Shown here: positions 1 through 9,916 of the stretch, one piece after another
Numbering within the stretch: the first letter of the stretch is position 1
Layout of the letters: every line of letters starts with the position of its first letter
Assembly: GCF_021155765.1 (NCBI RefSeq)
Contig: NC_060114.1
Coordinates: 1,736,001 to 1,800,000 of the forward strand
DNA from: Diprion similis
Taxonomy: Eukaryota; Arthropoda; Insecta; Hymenoptera; Diprionidae
Length of the DNA: 64,000 nucleotides
Reading direction: 5' to 3'
Made by a program: the position numbers and the translations under genes
The notes under the pieces: generated by a model
What the model saw: the letters and a program-made list of their open reading frames with translations, nothing else
The model's database searches: none
What the model was told of the DNA's origin: nothing

Positions 1-360
1 TATGCAGTTCGAGTTCGGTGATTCGTGGTTTCAAATACCCTTCAAAGTTTCATTTGCTCTTTATGATCTTATTATTAGAGCTTTTGATTAAGCTTGATCG
101 ATCAAAACTTTAAATACATCTAGTACACTTCAGTAGTAAAATTTTTTAATGTCAAAATCTATTACAATGTTTCCAAAATAAAAATTATTAGTACATGTGC
201 ATCAGCACTTCACTTCGAGTAATTGACGGTTCAATGACTTATTATTTCTTTATCTCAAACTTTCAATATTCTTGGAAGGTCTCACTGCAATTATAATTTC
301 TTTCACCATTGGAGTGAAAATTTGAAATACCTTGTATGTTAAATTAGAAATGAACAAAAA
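1..360. other. Non-coding AT-rich stretch
   Basis: No open frame, repeat or motif that I recognise. It precedes the broken ORF at 361 and may hold earlier exons of it, but nothing supports that directly. Confidence 0.4.
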
Positions 361-786
361 AATTTATTTATAGAAGATATTGAAACGAAAAATAGTGCTC
401 TGTGGCTTGAAAAAAATCAAGCTCCTTGGGAGTTAGTGATTGCACATTGGACAGCAACTTCTCAATTGCGGCGCAATGAAATCAACAACTTGAATGCACA
501 CAGTGTGGCAGAAATACTTGATCGGTGACCTATCTTAAAACATCCCATGGGTCATGTTTTGATAGACCAAGATTTTAAATTCTTCAAGCTTTCTGAAGTG
601 GATGTTGTTGTGCTTACTAGTTGGCAAGATTTCTTTAGCAAGATTGCTAAATTGTCTTCTCCACTCAATGAGAAAAACAACAACGAGTTGCATGAACTCT
701 TAAAGAATAACGACTTGAATGATGGTGAGAGCAGAAAAAGATATTTATATATGAAACTCCTCTTTTTCTTTGTTTCATTTATATAA
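361..786 (+). pseudogene. Broken unknown ORF with one in-frame TGA
   Basis: One frame stays open from about 361 to the TAA at 786 except for a TGA at 526-528. It encodes a Trp-rich segment containing WLEKNQAPWELVIAHW, then after the stop PILKHPMGHVLIDQDFKF. The TGA falls where a Trp codon (TGG) would fit, so it looks like a decayed gene or repeat-encoded protein rather than chance. The residue composition (many W, D and charged residues) looks like real protein. I do not recognise the family and assign no function. The upstream part of the frame has no clear start. Confidence 0.4.
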
Positions 787-1253
787 TTGAAACGCATAAC
801 AAATATTCGTTGGTAAGCCCTACTAATACTAATATTATAATATGCCATTAATACCAATGCAGAATATAGTATCGCGTATGGCCGTCCAAATGAAACGTTA
901 TCTTCTGAACTAACTAACGCTTATACGACGCAATGTTCTGTCCGGGAACTACTCTATATTTTATTTTCCATCAAGATAAAAGTCGTTCTATGATATTTGT
1001 AACACCTATCAATATCTAATTATAAAATTTTCTATCACAATCGAGTAGGCATCTATCTGGAATCAAAAACATTTTAAATCTATATCTTTTTTCGCTTTCT
1101 GCGTAAGTTTAAAAATCCACAAAGTAGTTAAACGAGATCAATCGAGTAATACAAATTTTACACTCATCTTATCGAAGCCACCAAAAACTTGCTGTAATTA
1201 TAATAAAGTCCTCCATTTACAGTCGAATATTTTCAGAGTTTTATATATCTTTT
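787..1253. other. Non-coding, nothing recognised
   Basis: AT-rich sequence with no persistent reading frame and no repeat that I could see. Confidence 0.4.
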
Positions 1254-1261
1254 ATGCCTCT

Positions 1262-1560
1262 CTTTCTCCCTCTCCTTCGCACTCCCCCAACTCACTCCCT
1301 CTTTCTCCCTCCCACTCCCCCCCCCACTCACTCTCCTTCGCACTCCCCCAACTCACTCCCTCTTTCTCCCTCCCACTCCCCCCCCCCACTCACTCCCTCC
1401 CTCTCTCTCCCACTTTCCAACTATCCCTCCCTCTCCCTCCCATCCTCTCTCTTCCTCCCATCCTCCATCTCCTTCCCACTCTCCAACTGTCCCTCCATCT
1501 CCCTCCCTCCTAATCCCCGACTCTCACTGCGGCTCCCTCCCTTTCCCACCCTATCCCTTT
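1262..1560. repeat. Pyrimidine-rich low-complexity tract with 61-bp duplication
   Basis: Almost pure C/T on the plus strand, built from CTCCCTC-like words. A 61-bp unit beginning TCTCCTTCGCACTC at 1271 is repeated directly at 1332, so part of the tract grew by tandem duplication. The Pro/Ser/Leu-rich frame across it is a by-product of composition, not a gene. Confidence 0.8.
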
Positions 1561-3885
1561 TCTCCGGAGCTGATAGTGCCAACTTTTGCGATGCGGCAAG
1601 AAAATTTCTGTACTTTCCTACAGGCACACCCACAAGTTTTCCACACTCATCCATACCAATTTTCGAAAACCTCACATTTTCGCGCCACACTATTATAGAG
1701 CCATGTGACAGGTGTGAACCATATACTCTAAAATTACATGTATAACTTCTCCAAACTACGATACTTAATCATCTTTTTTCATTTTTCACTAAATGGTCAC
1801 GTTTTCCGACCGAGACTGCTATGAGCCCTGTATATGCGTAGGTCAACTGAACCTATCGCGAAACTTTTATTTTGTACAAGATAAATATTTAAATGTTCAA
1901 CAATAACCTGCATTATATCATTCGTTAAATACTGATATTTTTTATCGTCACTGGTTGATCTCCTGCTGTTATTTAGTAATACTTATTATCGTGTGTGTGT
2001 GCGTGCGTGTGTGTGTGTAAATATATATCTTTAGCACTTGTAGTACTAGAGTACATGTGTACGCCAATTAAACCTAACATGGTCAAGTATAAATGGAAAT
2101 TGACTGGAAATCTTATTTTAAACAAAATGAATATTAAATATTTCAAACGTATGCTGTAACATGGAAGTATTATTACCGTATAGATCTTCAGTAGGCTACA
2201 TTCAAAAAGTCTGAATAATTTTATTTTAATTTGATGTTTTTTTATACTTTATCATCACGTCTGATCTATTAAATTCAAATATGGTTTAGTTGAAGGGGAG
2301 CGGGTTCAAGCCATTCTACGATACTTCATTTTGAACAACAAACGTTCAGATTATGTACTTGCACTTCAGCAGTACTGTGCATCCAATCTCATGTCGTAGT
2401 TAGCGCATTATTGAGTCAAGAGTCGTTTGAGTATCACTCATGAAGTGATATATTGTGACATACAATGCTATGTCTTTAATGTGTATCTTCGTGCCTTGTG
2501 TAGTTTGGCAAAGTAAAAAAGTTGAATACTAGGCTCAAAGTTTGAAGTACTGTGTACAGCTAACTGAATGTATAAAACAAAAGTTCCTATATATATATGT
2601 GTGATTTCGAAGATTTTTATACGCAATGTAACACCTACTCATGGTACAATAAATGAAAATATTAGTATGCAAATAATGTATTTCATTTCTACAATTTATC
2701 ACCATTTCAGTCATGAAGAATTCCATAGAGTTAACATTCAGAGATTTTTTTAAACGAAACGAAATATTAATCCATTTCTAGGTGGCGATATTTGTTTCAA
2801 CAAAAGTTATTTTCAAATATTTAGTTCTACTAATTGACTTTCTTGAAAACAAGAGAGTAATTTCATTCACATGAAAAAAATATTACAGTCGAATCGACGT
2901 TATATTTTTTTAAATTAACAAACAATTAAGATCGACTCAACTGGAGATTGTGTTAGTGTTATTCGATTATCTTTCCTTCGACAGTACATTTATTTCCGTC
3001 GACTAAGATTTAATAGTACAAAAAAAAATTATATTTGACCGGAGCAAAATACTGGTTCATTTCGACAACACTACCCTCAAATCAATCACACATCCTTTTG
3101 CGCCAAACGAACGAAATGCTCAACTGAATTAAATATTTGATTGGCAATACGGAATTATATTTCCTTCAGAAACACTTCAAAAATTTGATTTGTATCAACC
3201 AAGATTTAGTAACGTGAACGAAATGAAATTTGCCTGTAGCACCACGTTAGTTTACTTCAACGTCACTGTATTTAGACCAATCACATCTTTTGTCGGTCTG
3301 ACCAACGTAATGTTCAATTAAATAAAATATTTTGTCATAATAACCGAGAGGTGCTTCTTTCGGCAATATATTTGGTTCCATAGATGAAGATTTAGTAATT
3401 CTAACAAAATGTACATTTGTTAGACCTGAGCATTTGTTTACTCTAACTATATCGGACTAAGATCCACCGAATATTTTTTCCAACGAACATATCCAAGAGT
3501 ACACTGGAATGAGTATTTGATTGGTTGCACCTAGCTGTGATTCTTTCAAGTAAATATTCAGTCCCGTTGACTGAGATTTTATCAAACCTATAGAACATCA
3601 TCTTGCTTTGATCAAACATTTTTTAGATCAAAAAGTAGGATACTTAGATTGGAAAAAAGGATATTCATATTAACCATATTATGCAAGTCGTTTAATTTCA
3701 TATTTCGTTGACCGAACATCCTTGCAGTTGTGTTAAATAATAATTTATTCAGCAGAAGTATTTTTTATTTAGTTCGTGCAACTTCCAAATTGTTATAGTA
3801 ACCAAATATTCATTTCGCCGCCCGTGAACGCCGCATTCAGTTGATCGAAGCAATTTTTTTTTGATTCAACGACTTTTTTTTCTCC
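1561..3885. other. Non-coding AT-rich stretch
   Basis: No supported gene in about 2.3 kb. It holds a GT microsatellite at 1991-2018 and many short A/T runs. Short frames at 2535-2753 overlap on both strands and have no family features. The tail end runs into the Crypton-like relic at 3886. Confidence 0.4.
1991..2018. repeat. GT dinucleotide microsatellite
   Basis: About 14 GT units interrupted by two GC substitutions. Confidence 0.85.
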
Positions 3886-4254
3886 GTGTGGTTAAAACTC
3901 CCGAATCCAAGCGAATACACGGACCACAGTTTCCGACGCACTTCCGCAACAATATTGGCTGATTCAGGCCCATCTATAACGACGCTCAAACTCCATGGCG
4001 GGTGGAAGTCGACTCACGTGGCAGAAGGATATGTTGAAGACAGCATTAACAATAAAAGGAAAATTTGCGACCAGATAACCAAATCAATTGAAAGCTCCAG
4101 CAACAATTCAAACTCTAGTAATAATTCGATGCCAAGCACTTCTACGGGTGCTCCTACAGCTAAAGTACTCAAATTGGACTTGAAAGGTTTCATCGGACAA
4201 TCAACTACAAATTCTTCTGTACAACTACAAATGGAAAATTGCGACGTGCAGTGA
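3886..4254 (+). pseudogene. Crypton-like tyrosine recombinase, C-terminal fragment
   Basis: The 122-residue frame contains DHSFRRTSATILADSG near residues 13-28, LHGGWKSTHVAEGYVEDS at about 36-53, and a Ser/Asn-rich tail to a TGA. The H-x-x-R pair in HSFRR and the Tyr in EGYVEDS match the last catalytic residues (H, R, Y) of tyrosine recombinases. This form is typical of Crypton elements and genes domesticated from them. The N-terminal part with the first catalytic Arg is missing: upstream sequence is poly-T and non-coding. The frame starts GTG-TGG with no ATG, so it is the end of an exon or a 5'-truncated copy. The tail differs from the second Crypton-like copy at 51378-52547, so they are separate families. 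No frame breaks occur inside what remains. Confidence 0.7.
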
Positions 4255-5067
4255 AAAATTTGAGATTAAATTAACATTTTGTTATTGAAATGATTACCTC
4301 TGTCTTGGTATTATTTTAACTTTTGACTAAATTTAAAGATTGCATTAAAATTATATGCAGATATGATTCAAAATATGATTTATTTAGTTTTTCTGACGGC
4401 TTTGAGTATTTTTGTATTACTTTAACAAAGTGTTAAATAAATTTTAAATCAAACTTAAACATTTTTTATTGTACTTTCGAGTTTTTTTTTCAATTTCATT
4501 TCAATTTTATTTTCAAACATGGAATATTCTCAAGTGGGCGGGCCCTGCACCCCCCACTCCCCAGTGGGGGCTTCGCCGTCTACACCCCTACCAGGTCTTG
4601 CAGCCCTGGACCCGCTTCCTCGCCCAAAATTCCACCGACCCCTGCCTACGTACTAATCGTATGCAATTTTGAAAATAAATTTTCTTCTTATTTCTTCTCC
4701 CCTATCTTTTCTTCAATTTTTGCAGAATGTTTTCTAACTTTACGATCCTCGAGTAAACGAGTGGTTACGTACTTTACGCACTCATTACAAAAAATATGGT
4801 ATGGAACTCAGGCGTAGCGCTTTACGCACTTGTTGCATAATATACTATAATGCATAAAAAAAAACCACATCGGAATCCACTGACAAAAAAATCTGCGATT
4901 TGTATGCTGACACAGATGTGGATGAATTTAATAGCATTTTAATGCCAAATGAGTTTTAAGCGAGAATAAAGAGATAATTTGAAGTGAATACCAATGATTA
5001 GGTTTAAGATTCGAAGACAAAATCCTATGCTCCATACTTTATTCCTTTTTATTATCTGAAGATTATA
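4255..5067. other. Non-coding, with a GC-rich patch
   Basis: AT-rich except for 4535-4660, which is C-rich and has the look of a DNA-transposon end, but I found no matching inverted end or TSD. No gene seen. Confidence 0.35.
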
Positions 5068-5286
5068 TGTAAACTCATTGGCGTAGCCAGGAGGGGGCAG
5101 GGGTGGGCACGGCCCTCCCCAGAAAGCCCGGTGCCCCCCCCCCAGAAAAAGACGATCCAAAATAATTAAATTCAAGTAATCGATTGATATTACCGATAAT
5201 ATTATCATATAAATAAAAATCAATTCAGTCGGTAATGAAGTAAAGCCAAGCATGCACTATTTTACTGGTTTTTTGCTGCAAGGCCC

Positions 5287-5480
5287 GAGTTCTCGGTTTG
5301 ATTCCCGACCAACGCTGTTATTTTTATTTTTTTAATTAAAATAAATTGAATACTAGTATTACTTATTCGTAAGTTCATTACAAGAAATAAACATTCAACT
5401 TATTTTAATTATTTAAAAAATCAAAAATAAAAGTGTCAATCGGGAATCGAACGCTAACGCCGCGATTGTCGCACGTAATA
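5287..5480. repeat. Imperfect inverted repeat with two tRNA B-box-like motifs
   Basis: The segment around 5287-5350 and the complement of 5395-5465 are similar over roughly 60 bp. Each contains a pol III B-box-like word: GGTTTGATTCCCGACC on plus at 5295-5310, and on minus GTTCGATTCCCG, complement of 5440-5451. They are followed by matching T/A-rich runs. This looks like two head-to-head copies of a tRNA-related SINE end, sitting inside the hAT 5' region. No complete tRNA fold is visible. Confidence 0.45.
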
Positions 5481-5742
5481 CCATCAGATGGCAAACTGTC
5501 GTCACACGTATATGGACGAGAAGTACACGCGGAGACCGCGAGAACTATCTGGCTCTGATCTGATGCGCTCGGAACGCGGCCCGTGCCGTGCGGTGGACGC
5601 GCGCGAACCTGATCAGACGTCAGACGAGTTCGCTACGTGCTACGTACATACGACGAATGAACTGTCTATTGTTTTGTTTTTTATTTCCTAACAATGTAAT
5701 TTGATATTTGATATTAACGACGTGGTTTTTGAATCTTGATGA

Positions 5743-7467
5743 ATGATGCACAGAAAGAGTTCTATACAGGTGAGTCAACATTTTAAGTTTTTGCCTTTAA
5801 GAGGGCACCGAGAGGACCCATCTTCTAAAAATAGAGGTAACTTCTTGGAAATTGCTCAATTTTTTTCTAAATACGATGACAAATTTTCACTCCACTTTGA
5901 AAAACACTACAATTACTGCAGCCCAGATATACAAAATGAAATAATTGAGGTGATAGCAAACCTTACTCTGGAGGAAATTGTGAAAGAAGCTAAAGCATGT
6001 GGCTTTTTTTCTTTGAGTGTGGATGAGGCCAGATGCTTTAAAGAGGAACAATTATCAATGACCATAAGATATGCGAACGGTCTGGATATTGTCGAAAGAT
6101 TTATAGGTTTCATTAATTGTTCCACCTCCAGAGATGCGCAAGGACTGGCTACACTAATTTTGGACACTTTGAATAAACACCATTTGGGTGATGTTCCAAT
6201 TCTTGCGCAGTCTTATGATGGCGCCAGCGTCATGTCTGGTCAAAATCGAGGCCTACAGGCGATTATAAAAGAAACTCACCCTCACGCAATTTACATTCAT
6301 TGTTTAGCACACAAGCTTAATCTGGTGGTTGTTGATTCGTGCGCAAATGTTTCACTGGCAAAGACATTTTTTAACGGCCTTGAAGCTTTGTATATCCACT
6401 TCTCACAACCTGGTCATCATGCCAGCCTAAAAAAATTACAAAGCACTCTTGGAATTAATACCAACCGTGAAATGGGAAGTCTAAGTACTACCAGATGGAG
6501 TTGTCGCTACGAAAACTGCAAAGCATTACTGACAAATTATGAGGCAATTAAATTGGCTCTGGAACAAGAGATCACTAAAAACCGAGACAAGCACACAGTA
6601 GAAGCACTCGGATTGCTAACAATTATTACGAAACCAGAGTTTGTCGTCTCTTTACACACATTTCACTCAGTTCTCGCTATAGTGAATGTACTGAGTAAAT
6701 TTTTTCAGACACAAAATGCAACTCTTGGTCAGGCTAGTGATCTCATAGAAAGTACTATAGGTACTTTTGAAGCATGCAGGAATCAGTTCAAAATTTGGAC
6801 AGATATCGAGCAGTTTGCTATAAAGCAAGAGATTTCACTAGAACCTGTTAGAGTATCAAAACGGAGACGTCAACAAAAGGACTTTTATACTGAGTCAACT
6901 GTGGGCAAAAGTAATACATTATATTTGCCGGCCGATACACCACCAGAAGAGTACTGGAAGATCAACATTTACTACCAAGTAGTTGATAATATTATTGTAA
7001 ATCTAAAACGCCGATTTGAAAATGTACCGTTAGCTCGTGTAGTTGATGCTTTTTTGAAATTGGATATGAAGAACGGAGAGGATTTCATCAATAATTATAA
7101 AAAAATCTTAATAATTGATACTTCAGCCTTAGAAGCTGAAGCGATGGTCATGAAAAACATGCTTCAATTTAAAAATGACGAAATGAATGCTGAAAATTTT
7201 AGAAAGCATATTAAAAAAGAGTACTGCCCTAATTTATATAAACTTCTCCAAGCAGCAATAGTACTCCCAGTGAGTTCCGCCGGCTGCGAGAGAAGTTTTT
7301 CTGCTATGAGGCGGATAAAAACGTGGCTTAGAAGCACAATGCTTCAGGAACGATTCTCTCATATGTCACTGCTCAACATAGAGAATGACACTGTTAAAAA
7401 AAAAGTTCCAGCTGAAAAAGTGTTGAACCGATTTGCAGAAAAAAATAGAAAACTAAGACTTATTTAA
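5743..7467 (+). CDS. hAT transposase, ZMYM1-like (DUF4371 plus dimerisation domain)
   Basis: The 574-residue frame has no internal stop. Near the start it has LPLRGHRED and NRGNFLEIAQFF, which in this family follow an N-terminal TTF-type zinc finger. Next comes a DUF4371-like part with FFSLSVDEA (first catalytic Asp candidate, about residue 92), SYDGASVMSGQ (second Asp, about 158) and HCLAHKLNLVV. Near the C terminus LPVSSAGCERSFSAMRRIK carries the conserved Glu and the hAT dimerisation motif. The family cuts and pastes its own element in the nucleus. The zinc-finger part (about 150-200 residues) is missing and a CAG/GTGAGT word lies near codon 8, so the true 5' exon may be lost or spliced. 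The start at 5743 is simply the first ATG. The catalytic core looks intact, but activity is doubtful without the DNA-binding part. Confidence 0.85.
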   Translation: MMHRKSSIQVSQHFKFLPLRGHREDPSSKNRGNFLEIAQFFSKYDDKFSLHFEKHYNYCSPDIQNEIIEVIANLTLEEIVKEAKACGFFSLSVDEARCFKEEQLSMTIRYANGLDIVERFIGFINCSTSRDAQGLATLILDTLNKHHLGDVPILAQSYDGASVMSGQNRGLQAIIKETHPHAIYIHCLAHKLNLVVVDSCANVSLAKTFFNGLEALYIHFSQPGHHASLKKLQSTLGINTNREMGSLSTTRWSCRYENCKALLTNYEAIKLALEQEITKNRDKHTVEALGLLTIITKPEFVVSLHTFHSVLAIVNVLSKFFQTQNATLGQASDLIESTIGTFEACRNQFKIWTDIEQFAIKQEISLEPVRVSKRRRQQKDFYTESTVGKSNTLYLPADTPPEEYWKINIYYQVVDNIIVNLKRRFENVPLARVVDAFLKLDMKNGEDFINNYKKILIIDTSALEAEAMVMKNMLQFKNDEMNAENFRKHIKKEYCPNLYKLLQAAIVLPVSSAGCERSFSAMRRIKTWLRSTMLQERFSHMSLLNIENDTVKKKVPAEKVLNRFAEKNRKLRLI

Positions 7468-7770
7468 TTGAGTATCTACTGAAAGTAATGTTTAAAGACT
7501 GATACTGGTTTAAAGACAAAATTAAAGAACGAATAAAAATTCATTCATTTTTTTTAAGGTATTGCCAAAGTTTGATATTAATGTCAATATGAACGTGTGA
7601 TCAAAGCAAAACAAGTGTCATATTTTATGTGTGTTACATGATTGTTGATTATTATGTAAATTTTATTCATAAAAAAACATGATTGTAAACAAAGCCAGTT
7701 TTTTTTCGTCAAACCAGCCCCTCCTAGGCCCCCCCCAGAAATAAGTGCTGGCTACGCCAATGTGTAAACT

Positions 7771-8002
7771 GTTAGTTACATGGATATTTATATTTCTTGT
7801 TCTCGAGAATATAGAATATATTGACATTACATGAAAAAGTCCTTGGTTTTATTTGTCACTAACCTACTATCTTTTCATATTAATCTTTTCCTCGTGGATT
7901 CGAAATGTTAGCAGGCTGGATTTTGGGGACAGTGCAGTTTTTCCGAACGAATTTAAAATGTTGGTGCCACTATTAATCTTAAAGTGGAGGGGGAATTGGT
8001 CA
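7771..8002. other. Non-coding, nothing recognised
   Basis: Sequence right of the hAT TSD; no gene seen. Confidence 0.4.
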
Positions 8003-8137
8003 GGGGGTCGATTTTGTATTTTCACTTTTTCATCTCACCTCAGCTGAGCATTCTGATTGACTGTCTAAACTCAGGCAGCCAATCAGAATGCTCAGTTGAG
8101 GTGAGATGAAAAAGTGAAAGCTACAAAATCGGTCCTA
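8003..8137. repeat. Fold-back hairpin (MITE-like), about 130 bp
   Basis: The arm from 8009 (CGATTTTG...TCTGATTG, to 8059) is matched by the complement of 8080-8131 with few mismatches. The match continues almost to the centre, leaving a loop of about 6 nt. No clear TSD could be read. Possible products are a small inverted-repeat transposon or a transcribed hairpin. Confidence 0.8.
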
Positions 8138-8826
8138 TACGTAAAGCATATAGGGTGCGTTCTACTTGCGACCGCAGCGCTCGGCAAGTGTAATCCACCC
8201 ATAGTTAAAAAAGGTCACGAAAAGGGTTGTTTTAATTTTGAAACGGTAGTTTACAGTGATAAACTATAAAGCATTTACAAAAATGTTAATATTACGTTTA
8301 ATATAATTTATTTATTCATTATAGACATTATTTTGACAAGTACGATAATTTTGGTCCATGTACGATAATTCTACGCTACTGGTACGACAGTTGCCTCACT
8401 TCAGGTTGTGAACACTGGTAACTACTAGTTCCTAGTTACTTCGTAAGGTTAGGTTAGGCCACAGCTGTAGGCAGAAAGGGATACGACGCACGCTGACGCA
8501 CGTTCTATCTCACACGAGACTCCCACTGAGCAACTTCGTTTCTCACTTGCTCGCTCAACCAGTCGCGTTCACATTACTGTTATTATAAGAGTTTTCACCA
8601 ACGTAGTTCACATTAAAATGAATAAATATATATCAAACAACATCCAGTCATTCTTGAACATTTAATATATAGAGACATAGATACTATACGCTAGAGTTAC
8701 GTGCATAGCGTGTAGATGGCGCAAGCTATCGAATGGTTTGGGATTTCTCTGATGTCTCGAACTTTAATGACTCATCACATTTACTTGCCCATTTATCCTC
8801 GATTAATTACAAAGTAAATTTATTAT
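8138..8826. other. Non-coding, nothing recognised
   Basis: No persistent frame. It includes two TTAGG units at 8447-8457, too few for a telomeric array. Its right edge is the 4-bp TSD of the element starting at 8831. Confidence 0.4.
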
Positions 8827-9916
8827 AGTGTGTAACACGGCGATTAGCACCGCGTTATGTGACCTCCGATATCCCCGTGTCTAATGAAAAGGCAGCAAGG
8901 AATGCAGGCAATCGATATGGTCACTTATGTAATTTTAAGTTCGTTTACTAATTTCTCTCGATTTTGTCTTTCCTTTCCCCACCTATCCTGAGCTATCCTG
9001 AGCACTAAAGGTGGAGAAAGGGGGAGAATAGTGCAGCTACCGACATTCCGACACCGAGGGTACATCGACGACGATGAAACCACCCTGGCAGGTGGCTCAA
9101 CGCCTCGCAGTCAGTACCCGTGTCTCCCCCGCACAAGTTCCCGAGAGCTACGAGGCTGCTACCTGCAACATCTTTTACGGAGCCGAGAAATGCCGAGCAA
9201 ATCAACTCGCCTATTTGACATGCCCGCTCAACGCTATTTTTGTCACCCTGGTCCGATAAATCTGAAATCGGCCAGGTTAATTATGAGGAACGTCCACAGT
9301 CAAAATTAGATGATTAGAAACAACCTCGGGAACATCAAAGAACCCTCTACCGGCTCAATACCGCCTAAAGTACCGCCCATGCACTGCTGAAGGGGTTAGA
9401 CACGGCGAACGCCGCGTGTGCTGCGAGGCCTGCCAGAAATCATGCCCAGGAGGTGCTGCCAACTAACGTGTCGCCTAAGCAGTTTGGCGGGCAACGCCGC
9501 TGCAACGACGACGCTGCGCGGAGGAACCCCCGAACAGGGTTGCCAGATTGGGCAATAAATGGCGATTTGGGCGACTCGGAGCGCCACTTTGCGACCAAAT
9601 TTGGAGGTATTGCGATTGCCGCAATTTGGGCGATTTAGATTTCTTTTAAGCGACATATGGGCGACCCGGAGCGCCACCTCGTGACCAGATTCTGAGGTTG
9701 TGCATCTGGCGTAATTTGGGCCATAGATATTTTCTGCAATATTTGGGAGACTTGAGCGCTGTGCGTGGCTGTGGCTACAACTTCATTTTCTCCCTAGCTC
9801 CTGGCATGACGTATCCTTTTTCCACTCTAGTTCTAGTGTGTAAGTCTATGGACTTGTGGTACAAACGCGGGATTTCCCTTACTCAACAACAACATAATTC
9901 AACAACATAATTCGAC

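Larger units (their letters stand above)
5076..7762 (+). mobile_element. hAT transposon, complete ends, 2687 bp
   Basis: The ends are perfect 15-bp inverted repeats: CATTGGCGTAGCCAG at 5076-5090 and its complement at 7748-7762. Both are followed inward by G/C-rich subterminal sequence. The 8-bp direct repeat TGTAAACT lies immediately outside at 5068-5075 and 7763-7770 without a mismatch. TIRs of the CA-TGGCGTAGCC type and 8-bp TSDs are hallmarks of hAT elements. It carries one long transposase frame (5743-7467). About 660 bp before it is non-coding and contains an imperfect inverted repeat. Confidence 0.95.

Noticed and set aside
1254..1745. 163-residue Pro/Ser/Leu-rich frame
   Set aside because: It comes from the C/T-rich low-complexity tract; repeat-driven composition and no domain.
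8447..8457. TTAGG units, possible insect telomeric repeat
   Set aside because: Only two units; no array.
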